A stretch of 49,728 bases of DNA from CAZVEV01 sp964625865 (lineage in GTDB: Bacteria; Planctomycetota; Phycisphaerae; SM23-33): assembly GCA_964625865.1 (NCBI GenBank), contig CAZVEV010000006.1, forward strand, positions 1 through 49,728. Reading direction: 5' to 3'. The notes beneath the pieces are model-generated. The model saw nothing but the letters and a program-made list of their open reading frames with translations. It searched no databases and was not told where the DNA came from. The position numbers were made by a program, and so were the translations under genes. Position 1 is the stretch's first letter. The number at the start of each line of letters is the position of its first letter. Of this stretch, positions 34,139 to 43,800 are shown in pieces.

Positions 34139-37100
34139 ACACCGTCTGGAACGTCGCGATGTCCGTCAGTTCGACGCCGTCATCGCCCTGGAGGTCCGTG
34201 TGGAACGTGCCGCTGAACCCGGGATCCGGCGTCACCGTCAGGCTGCCGTTCAGCGAGGTCGTGCCGATAACCTGCTGGAACGGCGCGACGTCCACGAGAT
34301 CCACGGGATTGTCGTAGTAGTCCTGTGCAACACGGCCGAGCGCCTGTCCGCTGCCGTCGCGATAGACGTAGCGCATGGGCGTGATGTAGTACCACGTGCC
34401 GGTGTTATCCCACAGCCACTTGGCGCCCTGCCCGAAGTGGTTGTCCCACGGCGACCAGTGTCCCACGAAGCCGTAGGTGTTCTTGAGGTTCCACGCGTCG
34501 CCCTGGTCGGTGCGCAGCCAGGCCTGGTAGGTTATCCCCTGGCCGTCGGCGTCCGTCTGGGGCAGGGGGATGACCAGGTCGGTCTGGCCCGGCGCCATCG
34601 TCTGGTCGGTCAGGAACGACAGGTCGGGCAGATTGTTGGTCACGTTGACCCAGAAGGTCCGGGCGGCCCAGCCCGCGCCGTCCTGTGCGCGAAGCTCAAC
34701 CTGCAGCGGGCCGACGAACCCGGGTAGCGGATCGACCGTCACCTGCGTGCCGATGGTCGTAACGGTCGCCTGGGGCACGACCGGGCCGGTCAGGTCAATG
34801 AGCATCTGCGGGTACATGTGGTAGTGGCTGCTGGTGCGCCCCACGGGCAGGCTGTTACCCGGGTGGAACACGCCGCCGTTAATCAGGATGAAGTACCAGT
34901 TTCCGCCGTTGGTCAGGAACCACTTCTCACCGATACCGCGGTAGTCGTCAAAGATGGGCACGTAGCTGGCCAGCCCCAGGCCCTGCTTGATCTCCCACGC
35001 CGCCTGACCCGGCCAGGCCGCTTGCGTTGCGTATGTCTGTGGATCGCCATCGTTACCGTTCTGCGGCAGGGGCGCCAGGTCCAGCGTGTCCTGCAGGTGT
35101 GAGACGTTCTGGTCCTGAACGTCCGGTGCGTCGACGGTGTTCCAGACGGTCAGGGTGAACTGACTCTGAACCACGCTGCTGTTGCTTCCGCTCAGCGTGG
35201 CCGTTACGTAGACCGTTACCTGGCCGACGAACGCAGCCGGCGGATCGAGGACCAACTGGCCGTTGGGAATGTTCGCCGTCACGAAGGGACCGGGCTCCGG
35301 GCCGGGCAGGCCGTTGATGATCAGCAGGGGATTGTTGTAGTACCTCTGGCCGACCATGCCGAGAAGCACGTCGGTCACGCCGCGATAGAGTCCGCCGTCG
35401 GGCAAGACGTAGCACCAGTTGCCCCCAGAGTCCTTCATCCACTTCTCCTGACGACCGTGCCAGTTGTTCCACTGGGGGATGTGCCGGGTGATGTCATGCG
35501 TCTGCTGGAGACTCCGGACATACGGATCCAGCCCCGAGACGGTGGCCGTGTACACAATCGTATCGCCCGGCACGCTGGTCTGCGCCAGCGGCACGGACAG
35601 GGTGTCCTGCGAGTGGTGCGTGGACTGATTGGCCAGGGACGTGTCGACAGGCGTCACGGTCACCGTAGCGGTGCTCTGGCGGCCTGCGTCATCGAGGGTA
35701 TACGTGAATGTATCATCGCCGCCGACGGCGGCCGGAGACGTATACTCGATGTGCAGGTCGTCGTCCGAGATCGTCGCCGTCCCCTGTGTGCCGCTCGTGT
35801 CGATGCCCACGATCGTCACGTTCCCGACGCCGTGATTCAGGACGTACATGTCGTTGGCGAGCACATCGAGGAGGTTGACGCCGACGTGGTCGATCACCGT
35901 GAACCGATCGTCGACCGCCACCGCGGCTCTCCGATTGCCGAATTCCACTTCGACGGGTGTCTCGCCGTTAACATCGATGATCTGCATGCCGTCGGTCGGC
36001 GTCGTCGGAATCCAACCGGGCTGGACGTCCTCGTAGATCTCGTACTCGCCCGATTCCCGGCCCAGGAAGGCGAACTCGCCGTTGGCGTCGGTCACCCGCT
36101 GGGCCCCGCTGCCCTCGTAGTACCCGCCACCGTCGAACATGTCCAGGAAGATGGTCCACCCGGGCAGCCCGTCCTCGCCCTCATCCTGCTCGCCGTTGCC
36201 GTTGGCGTCCTCGAACTTGATGCCGCGAATCACACCCGAGCCCGGCGCTTCATAGTTGCCGAAATCCCCCATCCAGTCGTCGCCACTGACGATCGTCGGC
36301 GAATGGGTCCCTTCAGCCGGGAACGTCTGGACCCAGTCGGCGCGGTTCTCCTCGCGGACCTCGTAATCGCCCGGAGTCACATCCGTGAACTCGTAGTAGC
36401 CGAGGCCCTCGCCGGTGTCCGTCGTCGTCGTGGCGACCAGTTCGCCCTGGTCGTCGTACAACTCAACAGTCCACCCGCCGACGCCCGGCTCGTTGTCGTC
36501 CCACACGCCGTCGCCGTCATAGTCGTGGAACTTGTAGCCGCTGATCGTCGCATATTCGGTATTGCCGAAGTCCCCATCGGTTACGACATCGCCGCTGGCC
36601 AGCGTGCCCGCCTGCACCCCGCCGACGGGGGCCGTCTGATACCAGCCGGCCCGCGAACCCTCGCGGACCTCGAAGTCGCCGGGGGCCGGGGTAATGTCCG
36701 TAAACTCGTAGTAGCCCGGATCCTCGCCGTCGTCCGTGGTCGTCGTGTCGATCAGTTGGCCCTGCGGGTCGTACAGTTCAATGGTCCATCCGCCGAGACC
36801 CGGTTCGCCATCGTCCCACTCGCCATCGCCGTCAAGGTCGTGGAACTTGTACCCGCTGACGGATGCATACTGTGCATTGCCGAAGTCCCTGTCGGCGATC
36901 ACCTGGTTGGGCAGGACGTCTATCGCGTGAACCGCGCCGCCGGCGGGGAACGTCTGGACCCAACTGCTGTCGGCAAGCACCTCGCGGACCTCGAAACTGC
37001 CCGCCATGACGTTCGAGAACTGGTAGAACCCGAGGCTCTCGCTCGCGTTGGTCGTCGTCGTGTCCACCAGCGCGCCCTGATCGTCGTACAGTTCGATGGT

Positions 37101-37940
37101 CCAGCCGCCCAGCCGGAGTTCGCCCTCGTCCTGCTGGCCGTTGCCGTCAACGTCATGGAACTTATGTCCATTGATCGACGAGTACTGTGCATTGCCCACG
37201 TGCAGGTCCGTCACGTGCTGTCCGCTGGTCAGGTCGAACGACCGCTGGGCGACCTCGGGGGCCGTCTGGTACCAGCCGGCGGGGGGCGTCTCGCGGATTT
37301 CATAGCTGCCCGGCAGGAGGTCAGTGAACCGGTAAGCGCCGTCAACAGCGGAGTTGGCCGTCACTTGCGTGGCGACGAGTTGGCCTTGGTCGTCGTACAG
37401 TTCGATCGTCTGGCCGTTGATGCCCGCCTCGCCGTCGTCGAGTACGCCGTCGCCGTCGGCGTCATTGAACTTCCGCCCGCCGAGCGTGCAGTACTGGCCC
37501 GTGCCGAAGTCGGCCGTCAGGATCTCCTGGCCTTCGGCGAGCGAGTAGGCGTACGCCGGGAACGCGGGCGTCGTCTGGACCCACGTGCTGGGCACGATCA
37601 GACGGACCTGGTAGTTACCCGCAGGCAGGTCATTGAAGCTGAACGACCCGGCCGGGTCGGCCTGCGTCAGCGTCGTCTGGAGCACAACCCCCTCGGCGTC
37701 GAGCAGTTGTGCGGCCCAGTTGACCAGGCCAGGGTCGTTGGCATCAAGCACACCGTTACCGTTGAGGTCCTCGGCGACCTTGCCGTAGATACTTGCCGTT
37801 CCCGCAAGCGGTTCGAACGGCGGGCCCACTCCGCCATTCAGCAGCCAGCGCGGTTCGAGTTGCTCCATCAGCGGGTGTCCCCTCAACGGGCGCCCCCGGT
37901 GAATCCCAATGCATTGAGCGTAGCGAGTGTTACTTGTCAT
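34125..37940 (-). CDS. Giant surface protein: LEPR motif, six SdrD-B-like repeats, Ig-like domain, three novel 65-residue modules
   Basis: 1271 residues from ATG 37940 (GGAG 7 bases upstream). Residues 28-34 read LEPRWLL, the N-terminal motif shared by many planctomycete extracellular proteins. Six calcium-binding-type prealbumin-like repeats follow, marked by DLNGNGVLD, DADGDGVLD, DVDGNGQQD, DLDGDGEWD, DYDGDGVWD and DANGNGEQD, each followed by (G)GWTIELYD-like strands. Then comes a cadherin/Ig-like domain (AVDDRFTVIDHVGVNLLDVLAND). The last 500 residues hold three modules with a Lys-Trp, GxWYYI, YYxNP pattern. No C-terminal anchor such as PEP-CTERM is visible. A role in cell-surface adhesion or matrix is likely. 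It is transcribed alone. Confidence 0.9.
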   Translation of the reverse strand: MTSNTRYAQCIGIHRGRPLRGHPLMEQLEPRWLLNGGVGPPFEPLAGTASIYGKVAEDLNGNGVLDANDPGLVNWAAQLLDAEGVVLQTTLTQADPAGSFSFNDLPAGNYQVRLIVPSTWVQTTPAFPAYAYSLAEGQEILTADFGTGQYCTLGGRKFNDADGDGVLDDGEAGINGQTIELYDDQGQLVATQVTANSAVDGAYRFTDLLPGSYEIRETPPAGWYQTAPEVAQRSFDLTSGQHVTDLHVGNAQYSSINGHKFHDVDGNGQQDEGELRLGGWTIELYDDQGALVDTTTTNASESLGFYQFSNVMAGSFEVREVLADSSWVQTFPAGGAVHAIDVLPNQVIADRDFGNAQYASVSGYKFHDLDGDGEWDDGEPGLGGWTIELYDPQGQLIDTTTTDDGEDPGYYEFTDITPAPGDFEVREGSRAGWYQTAPVGGVQAGTLASGDVVTDGDFGNTEYATISGYKFHDYDGDGVWDDNEPGVGGWTVELYDDQGELVATTTTDTGEGLGYYEFTDVTPGDYEVREENRADWVQTFPAEGTHSPTIVSGDDWMGDFGNYEAPGSGVIRGIKFEDANGNGEQDEGEDGLPGWTIFLDMFDGGGYYEGSGAQRVTDANGEFAFLGRESGEYEIYEDVQPGWIPTTPTDGMQIIDVNGETPVEVEFGNRRAAVAVDDRFTVIDHVGVNLLDVLANDMYVLNHGVGNVTIVGIDTSGTQGTATISDDDLHIEYTSPAAVGGDDTFTYTLDDAGRQSTATVTVTPVDTSLANQSTHHSQDTLSVPLAQTSVPGDTIVYTATVSGLDPYVRSLQQTHDITRHIPQWNNWHGRQEKWMKDSGGNWCYVLPDGGLYRGVTDVLLGMVGQRYYNNPLLIINGLPGPEPGPFVTANIPNGQLVLDPPAAFVGQVTVYVTATLSGSNSSVVQSQFTLTVWNTVDAPDVQDQNVSHLQDTLDLAPLPQNGNDGDPQTYATQAAWPGQAAWEIKQGLGLASYVPIFDDYRGIGEKWFLTNGGNWYFILINGGVFHPGNSLPVGRTSSHYHMYPQMLIDLTGPVVPQATVTTIGTQVTVDPLPGFVGPLQVELRAQDGAGWAARTFWVNVTNNLPDLSFLTDQTMAPGQTDLVIPLPQTDADGQGITYQAWLRTDQGDAWNLKNTYGFVGHWSPWDNHFGQGAKWLWDNTGTWYYITPMRYVYRDGSGQALGRVAQDYYDNPVDLVDVAPFQQVIGTTSLNGSLTVTPDPGFSGTFHTDLQGDDGVELTDIATFQTVFTGP

Positions 37941-38464
37941 GGCGCGACTCCAATGCAGAGCCTGTGTTGAACACAGAGACCATAAGCCTCTCCGCAAACA
38001 GGAACTCCGCCTTAGCCGGACCAGTCGCCCTCCGTCGAGCCACGGATTTGCCAGCAAATGCTGCCGCGCGTCTCGCACACGAAGTCGACACGGCCAAGCA
38101 GGCCTGTCACAGGTGCAAGCCCCAACCACGGCGGGGCCATGCATTGGATAATTTTACGGCCGGCCCGGCACGGCGGGCAAGCGGTTTTTCCTCGATTGTG
38201 GACACGGCGCCACTGCCGCCCCGTGGAACGTCCCCCCGCGTCGCGCCGAAACGCGGCACCTCGGCCAGGACGCCTGGCCGCCCCGTAGCCGCCTGCCACG
38301 CCTCAACCCACCCTCTACCCCGTCGGCCGGGAGATCGTCGCTTAGGCCGCTCCCTCGTGCGTGCCAGGACCTCCGGCTGGCGACAGGGGGTTCTCACGCC
38401 GGGGGAGCATCGTCTATACTGGTCCGGCAGGTCGGGACACGCCGGCCGACGCGGAAGGACGCGA
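37941..38464. promoter_or_regulatory. Divergent 524-base intergenic region
   Basis: Separates the surface protein (minus) from the activating enzyme (plus). TGTGTTGAACACA at 37963-37975 is a short palindrome 22 bases from the surface-protein start and could be an operator. TATACT at 38415-38420, about 45 bases before the plus-strand start, could be a -10 element, although only a weak TTCTCA lies 18 bases before it. I see no recognisable riboswitch and no convincing gene. Confidence 0.4.
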
Positions 38465-39364
38465 ATGACGGGCCTGGTGTTCGACATCCAGAAGTTCTGC
38501 ATCCACGACGGGCCCGGAATCCGGACTACCGTCTTCCTCAAGGGTTGTCCCCTGCGCTGCCGATGGTGCCACAACCCCGAATCGCAGCAGGCCCACAAGG
38601 AGCTGTTTTTCAGCCCGAGCGTCTGCATCGACTGCGGGGCCTGCGACGCGGTGTGTCCCCACGGCTCGGCCAGGGACATCCTGACCGGGCGGATGGACGG
38701 AAAGGACGCCTGCCGGTCGTGTCTCGCGTGTGCCGAGACCTGCCCCTCCCGCGCGATCAAGGTCATCGGGCGGGAGATGACGGTGGATGAGGTGCTGGCC
38801 GTCGTGGAGGCCGACCGGGTCTTCTACGAGGAATCGGGCGGGGGAATGACGCTCTCGGGGGGCGAGCCGATGGCGCAGTTCGCGTTTACGCGGGAACTTC
38901 TGGCCGAGGCCAAGGCGCGCGGGATCTCCACGTGCATCGAAACATGCGGGGCAGGGACGCCGGAGCGATTCGGCGAGATCATACCCCTGGTCGACCTGTT
39001 CCTGTGGGATGTCAAGGACACCGATCCGGAACGTCACACGCGCACCACGGGCGCCGCGCCGGAGCCCCTGGTCGCCAATCTCCGCGCTGTCGACGCCGCC
39101 GGGGCGCCCACCGTGCTGCGCTGCATCATGATCGCCGGGACAACCCTCGACGACGCGCATCTCGACGCGGTGGCCGCGCTGTACGGCGAGTTGACCAACT
39201 GCCGCGGAGTGGAACTCCTGCCCTATCACCCGTTCGGCCAGGCCAAACACGCCAGGCTCGGGCAGGACGCCCCCGACCAGGCCGACCGCGTGCCCACGCC
39301 CGATGCACTGGACGCCGCCCGACAGCGCCTGACCGACGCGGGGGCCGTCTGCATCAGGCGATGA
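38465..39364 (+). CDS. Glycyl-radical enzyme activating protein (radical SAM, PflA/HpdA type)
   Basis: 299 residues from ATG 38465 with AAGGA 6 bases upstream. The radical SAM cluster motif is GCPLRCRWCHNPE (Cys28, 32, 35). An inserted bis-ferredoxin module follows: CIDCGACDAVCPHG (54-64) and CRSCLACAETCP (83-93). The SAM-binding GGE motif is in TLSGGEPMAQ. The double-ferredoxin insert is typical of activases for glycerol dehydratase, choline lyase, hydroxyphenylacetate decarboxylase or HypD rather than classic PflA. It generates a glycyl radical under anaerobic conditions. No glycyl-radical enzyme is encoded in the window, so its partner must be elsewhere. Confidence 0.94.
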   Translation: MTGLVFDIQKFCIHDGPGIRTTVFLKGCPLRCRWCHNPESQQAHKELFFSPSVCIDCGACDAVCPHGSARDILTGRMDGKDACRSCLACAETCPSRAIKVIGREMTVDEVLAVVEADRVFYEESGGGMTLSGGEPMAQFAFTRELLAEAKARGISTCIETCGAGTPERFGEIIPLVDLFLWDVKDTDPERHTRTTGAAPEPLVANLRAVDAAGAPTVLRCIMIAGTTLDDAHLDAVAALYGELTNCRGVELLPYHPFGQAKHARLGQDAPDQADRVPTPDALDAARQRLTDAGAVCIRR

Positions 39365-39390
39365 GGACACCGACATGACACCCACATCGC

Positions 39391-39537
39391 TGGTTGACTG
39401 GTTAACTGGTGTATTGGTTAACTGGGAACAGCAAGAGGGCGGCAGACCAACGCCGAACCAGCAGAATCGTGCCACGCAATGAGTCACCGATCAGCCGGAG
39501 AACCAATACACCAATCAACCAGTTAACCAGTCAACCA
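39391..39537. repeat. Family E palindrome
   Basis: The left arm TGGTTGACTGGTTAACTGGT (39391 on) is matched by the right arm ending CAGTTAACCAGTCAACCA at 39537. The right arm has an extra 8-base unit, so it was probably expanded by slippage. It fills the gap between the activating enzyme and the glycosyltransferase and ends 3 bases before the latter's GTG start. Confidence 0.85.
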
Positions 39538-39540
39538 ATT

Positions 39541-40725
39541 GTGGAAACGGGCCTGCTGGCGGCGTATGTCGGCGTGAGCCTGCTGTACTGGCTGCTGACG
39601 TTCTACGGGACCGTGCGCGTGCGGCGGTCCGTGTCCGTGCTGGCCGACCTGCATCCGCCCGAGCCGGAGACTTGGCCGAGGCTGTCGGTGATTGTCCCGG
39701 CGTGCAACGAGGGCGACAAGATCGAAGCCGCGGTCCGCAGCATGATGGCGGAGGATTACCCCGATCTGGAGATCATCCTGGTCGATGACCGCTCGACCGA
39801 TGCCACGGGCGAGATCATTGACACGTTGGCGGCCGAAGACGATCGCGTGCGGGCGATCCACATCACCGAACTGCCCGCCGGTTGGCTGGGCAAGGTCCAC
39901 GCGCTGAACACCGGCTTCGCTGAGAGCAAAGGCCGGTTCGTGCTGCTGACCGACGCCGACGTGCATTTCCAGGACTCCGCGCTGCGCAAGGCTGTCGCCT
40001 GGTGCGAGCACGAGGGTATCGACCACCTGCCCGCCATGCCGGAGATCTGGCCGGGCACGCTGCTGACCGACGCGGTCGTCAGCGGGTTTCTCAGGCCGCT
40101 GATGACGCTGATCACGCCCCCGTGGCGGGCGATCGATCCCGATTCCAGGCGGTTCATCGGCGTCGGGGCGTTCAACATGGTCCGGCGCGAGGCGTTCGAG
40201 GCTACCGAAGGCTTCGAGTGGCTGCGGCTGGAGGTGGCTGACGACATGGCCGTGGGGATGATGATGAAGCATAGCGGGGCCAAGGCCGGCGTCGTGGCGG
40301 CGTTCGGCCACGTGGGCCTCCACTGGTACCGCACGCTGGGCGAGGCCTGCCGCGGGGCCGAGAAAGGCTACGCCACCACCGGCTGTCATTTCCTGCCGAT
40401 GGTGCTGGCCACGCTGATCGTGCTGGGGCTCGAGGCCTCGCCCGTGTTGGCCCCGCTGGCGGCGGCGCTGGCTGGCTGGGGGCCGGTCGGATGGGTACTG
40501 GCGGGGGCCGTGCCAGCGGTCTTCCTTGCCGCCGGCGTGTCGTTGGCCCTGTGGGCTCGGGTGCGCGTCGGGCCCGCGGTCCTCACGCCGCTGACGGCGC
40601 CGATCTCCGCGGCGATCATGCTCTGGTCCGCGGCGGCCGGCGCGTGGCGCGGAGGCATCGTGTGGCGCGGGACGCTGTACCGGGCTTCCGTGCTGCGCAA
40701 GGGACGACGACTGCGCCTGTTCTGA
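39541..40725 (+). CDS. Membrane-bound family 2 glycosyltransferase (HpnB-like)
   Basis: 394 residues from GTG 39541. The frame is open further upstream, but that part is hairpin-repeat sequence. An N-terminal transmembrane helix (VETGLLAAYVGVSLLYWLLT) is followed by a GT-A domain: LSVIVPACNEGDKIEAAVRS, ILVDDRSTDATGEI, the metal-binding Asp-Ala-Asp at 138-140 (LLTDADVHF), and a later EVADDMAVGMMMKHSG with the likely catalytic Asp. At least three C-terminal membrane helices follow. The layout resembles HpnB-type glycosyltransferases of hopanoid loci, but no hopanoid genes are present, so the substrate is open. No ribosome-binding site is visible because the repeat abuts the start. Confidence 0.9.
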   Translation: METGLLAAYVGVSLLYWLLTFYGTVRVRRSVSVLADLHPPEPETWPRLSVIVPACNEGDKIEAAVRSMMAEDYPDLEIILVDDRSTDATGEIIDTLAAEDDRVRAIHITELPAGWLGKVHALNTGFAESKGRFVLLTDADVHFQDSALRKAVAWCEHEGIDHLPAMPEIWPGTLLTDAVVSGFLRPLMTLITPPWRAIDPDSRRFIGVGAFNMVRREAFEATEGFEWLRLEVADDMAVGMMMKHSGAKAGVVAAFGHVGLHWYRTLGEACRGAEKGYATTGCHFLPMVLATLIVLGLEASPVLAPLAAALAGWGPVGWVLAGAVPAVFLAAGVSLALWARVRVGPAVLTPLTAPISAAIMLWSAAAGAWRGGIVWRGTLYRASVLRKGRRLRLF

Positions 40726-40744
40726 ACGTCACATCGTTCTCACT

Positions 40745-40842
40745 CCGGGTGCCGTGGGCTGCGGAGCGAAGCGGAGCAACCACGTCTTGCGCGCCTGCAC
40801 AACGTGGTTGCTCCGCTTCGCTTCGCAGCCCACGGCACCCGG
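40745..40842. repeat. Family A palindrome, copy 3
   Basis: Near-perfect 41-bp arms, from CCGGGTGCCGTGGGCTGCGG (40745) to GCAGCCCACGGCACCCGG (ending 40842), around a 16-base loop. It lies between convergent genes. This is the most intact copy and shows what copy 1 should look like without its gap. Confidence 0.92.
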
Positions 40843-40860
40843 CGACCAGGCCGAAGGATG

Positions 40861-43800
40861 CTACTTTCCGGCGTAGCAGACTATGCGTCCGTCGGTTGTT
40901 GCCCAGTAGAGGCGTCCGCCGGCGGCGATCAGCGAATCGAAGACGGGCGTGCCCTTGAGCGTGTAGGCCGCCAGCTTCGCCCCGTCGGTGGCCGACACCG
41001 CCCACAGCAGCGACCCCTTCTTGCCGGCCAGCGAGGCCTCTTGTGCGGCGATGTTGGCCTGCTGGTCCGGTGAGCGGCCCTTGGCCTTCTCCTCGTCGAG
41101 CAGGTCCGGCGGGCCTGCAATGAAGAGGGTCTTGTCGGCAAGGACCATTGCGCGGACGATGAGAGGCACGTCCTGGGCCCAGCGATGCGCGAAGCCAGGC
41201 GCACCACCGCGCCGCCTGCCGACGGGTTTGGGCTTGGCCGCACGTTTGGGACCCCCGAACTGAATGGCCTTGCCAAACTTGCCCGCTACGCTCTTGCCGC
41301 CGCCGGCCGCCCCATGGTTCTTGTTACCCGACGTGTCACCCGCCTTGCCGTCGTCAAACGATAGGCAGAGAACGAGTTTCGCGCCCCTGGCGGCGACCTT
41401 GCCTCCCGCAGCGGCGTGGGCGGCAATCTCGGCGTCGCTGACCGTTCCATGGAAGACGCGGACTTCGTCGATTGCGCCCGCAAGGGGCCACGGCGTGGGA
41501 TAGTCCCCAACCGACCCGCCGTCGTCGGCACCGATCTCCATCGGCTGGGCCGGCTCGCCTGTCATGAGACCCGTCCCTTTCGCCGTTGCGGCCAGCTTGC
41601 CGTCAATGAACAGCTTGAGCGTCTTGTCTGCGGCCAGGATACCGGCAAGGTGGACCCACTTGCCCACGACCTTCGCGTCGGCCGACACCGCACTGAGCTT
41701 GGCGCCGGCGCGGATCACAAACGACGGCTTGCCGCCGCGGAGCACCAGGGCGTAACCCTGCAGGTTTCCGCCACGGGCAAGGACCACGCCGTCGCCCCGG
41801 TCGGCCTTAACCCACGCTTCGACTGCCACCGCCTTGCCCGTCGGGTCCAGGCTCGGGCTGTTGGCCACGCTGACCCACGCCCCGCGGGCGGACGCGCTTG
41901 TCCCGCCGCCAGGCGCGCTGCCGCGAAGTTGGCCCTTGGTGTCGGCGAACAGGTGGTGCTCAATCGGCGTGGTCCAGCGGAAGTACTTCGCCTTGCGCCC
42001 GAAGCCGTAGACCGCCTGGTCGTCATAGACCATGATTTTCCCGGCCGGGGCCCGTTTGCCCGCCTGCGAGTATCCGGAATACCCGCCCGAGAACGTTCGT
42101 CCGTACACCCAGTACGATCGGTGCCAGTATGCGTCGTCCAGGAAGCCGGTGGGGCTGAACAGGTGCGCCCCTTCCCCGAGTTGGCTGTTGGCGGAGCGAG
42201 TGGCAATGTCCTGCCGCTTTGCGGTCATGTCGAATCGCTGGGACCGCATGTACAGGTGCGTTCCGTCGCTGGACAGGATATCCGGCAGGGCGACCGGCAT
42301 GTCGAGGCCCCTGACGTATTTCTGCAGGCCTTGCTTGTCGTCGGACGTCGGGTCGCGGTCGTCCAGGATCTTCTCGCCCAGCAGTTCGCCCGTCGCCGGA
42401 TCCAATTGAATCAGCCGCAACCCGCCATCGAGGAACATCGACCGCCCGGCCACGAAACTCACCCTGCCGCCGGTCACCAACACGCTGCCATGCACCGGCC
42501 AGACGCTCTCGACTTGCTCAAATGCGACCAGCCGGCTGTCTCTTGGCGCCGCCCGGAATCGCCAGATCAGCGTCCCGTCGGCCGCTCGGAGGCAGTACAC
42601 GTGTCCGTCGGCGCAGCCGAAAATCGCCCGCCCTTGCCAGATCGTCGGCGGCGAGTCCACGCGTCCGCCGGCCGTGAAACGCCACGTCGGCTTGCCGGTC
42701 TTCGCGTCGATGGCGTGGACCGTATGGTCGTTGACCGACGCGACGAACAGTTTGCCCTCGGCGACGACGACGCTGGAGAGTTTGCCCGCGCCGGCGATCT
42801 GGGTCTGCCACGCTTCGGCCAGTTTCGCGCGTACGGACGCCCTGGTCCATCCGCTCCGCGCCGCGTTCCTGCGATAGGTCGACCAATCACTCGATTTCGG
42901 ATTGCGGATTGCTTGCCCTGAGCCCTGTCGAAGGGCGGATTGCGGATTCTTGCCATAGGCCGGGCCCTTGTGCAGCCGAGGACTTTCGACCTTCGACCTT
43001 GGACCTTCGACCGGCGCCGCAGGCGCCACCACCGTGAAGCCGAACTGCTTGGCTTCGGGATAGCAGGCACAGGGGTGCGGCGGGGCATAGAGCAGGCCGT
43101 TGGCGGGCATCACGCCATAGAGGCATGCGCCGCGAATCCAGTGGTTCGTGATCCAATGCTTGGCCTTGTGGTCGACGAACTCCGTGCCCGTCCGTGACAT
43201 CAGGAGGTACTTGTCGGTGGCCTTGCCGCGGTAGCAGCGGTGGTGGAACCAGTAGGTCTGCACGTCGGGGGTGAACTTGCTCTTGACCTCGCCCGTTCGC
43301 GGGTCTCGTCCGGTGAACTCGCCCGGGACCTTCCCGCTGGTCGTCTCGCCCGTCCAGACCAATCCGCCGGCGACCAGGACGTCCTCCGGCGAGCGATAGC
43401 CCGATGGCGGATGGTAGCCCGTCCACAGCGTCTTGCCCGTATCAGCCGCCAGCGCCGTCAGCGTGTCCGTGCCGCTGGTGTACCACGTGCCGGTCTGCTT
43501 GCCTGCCGTCTCCCCGCCGGAGAACAGCACCACGTCCTCGTAGACCACGAGCGTCGCGCCGTAGAACGAGTGGAGCTTGTCGGTTCGCGGGACGGCCTTG
43601 GAGGCCCAGACCTGCTTGCCGCTGGTGCGGTCCAGCGCGACGACCTTCTCGCCATCGTTGAAGTACACGCGGCGGGCGTCGCCGGCCAGCGTCATCGGCA
43701 AGACCGGGCTGCTCGTTTGCCACAGTCGCTTGCCCGACTCAGCCTGCAGGGCGACCACGTTACGCTTGGTCAGCGCCCAGAGCGCCGGGGCCTTGCCCTC

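Noticed and set aside
35457..37970. Long plus-strand open frame (837 codons) opposite the surface protein
   Set aside because: It mirrors the repetitive GC-rich minus-strand gene, has no ribosome-binding site or recognisable domain, and its composition (Val/Arg/Asp-rich) is that of an antisense shadow. The minus-strand product has clear repeats and motifs.
37941..38464. Riboswitch (for example c-di-GMP type) upstream of the surface protein
   Set aside because: Read on the minus strand, the leader shows GC pairing but not the conserved core motifs of any riboswitch class I know. Only a short TGTGTT/AACACA palindrome stands out.
3804..40842. CRISPR array
   Set aside because: Repeats are palindromes dispersed at distances of kilobases, without regular spacers or cas genes.
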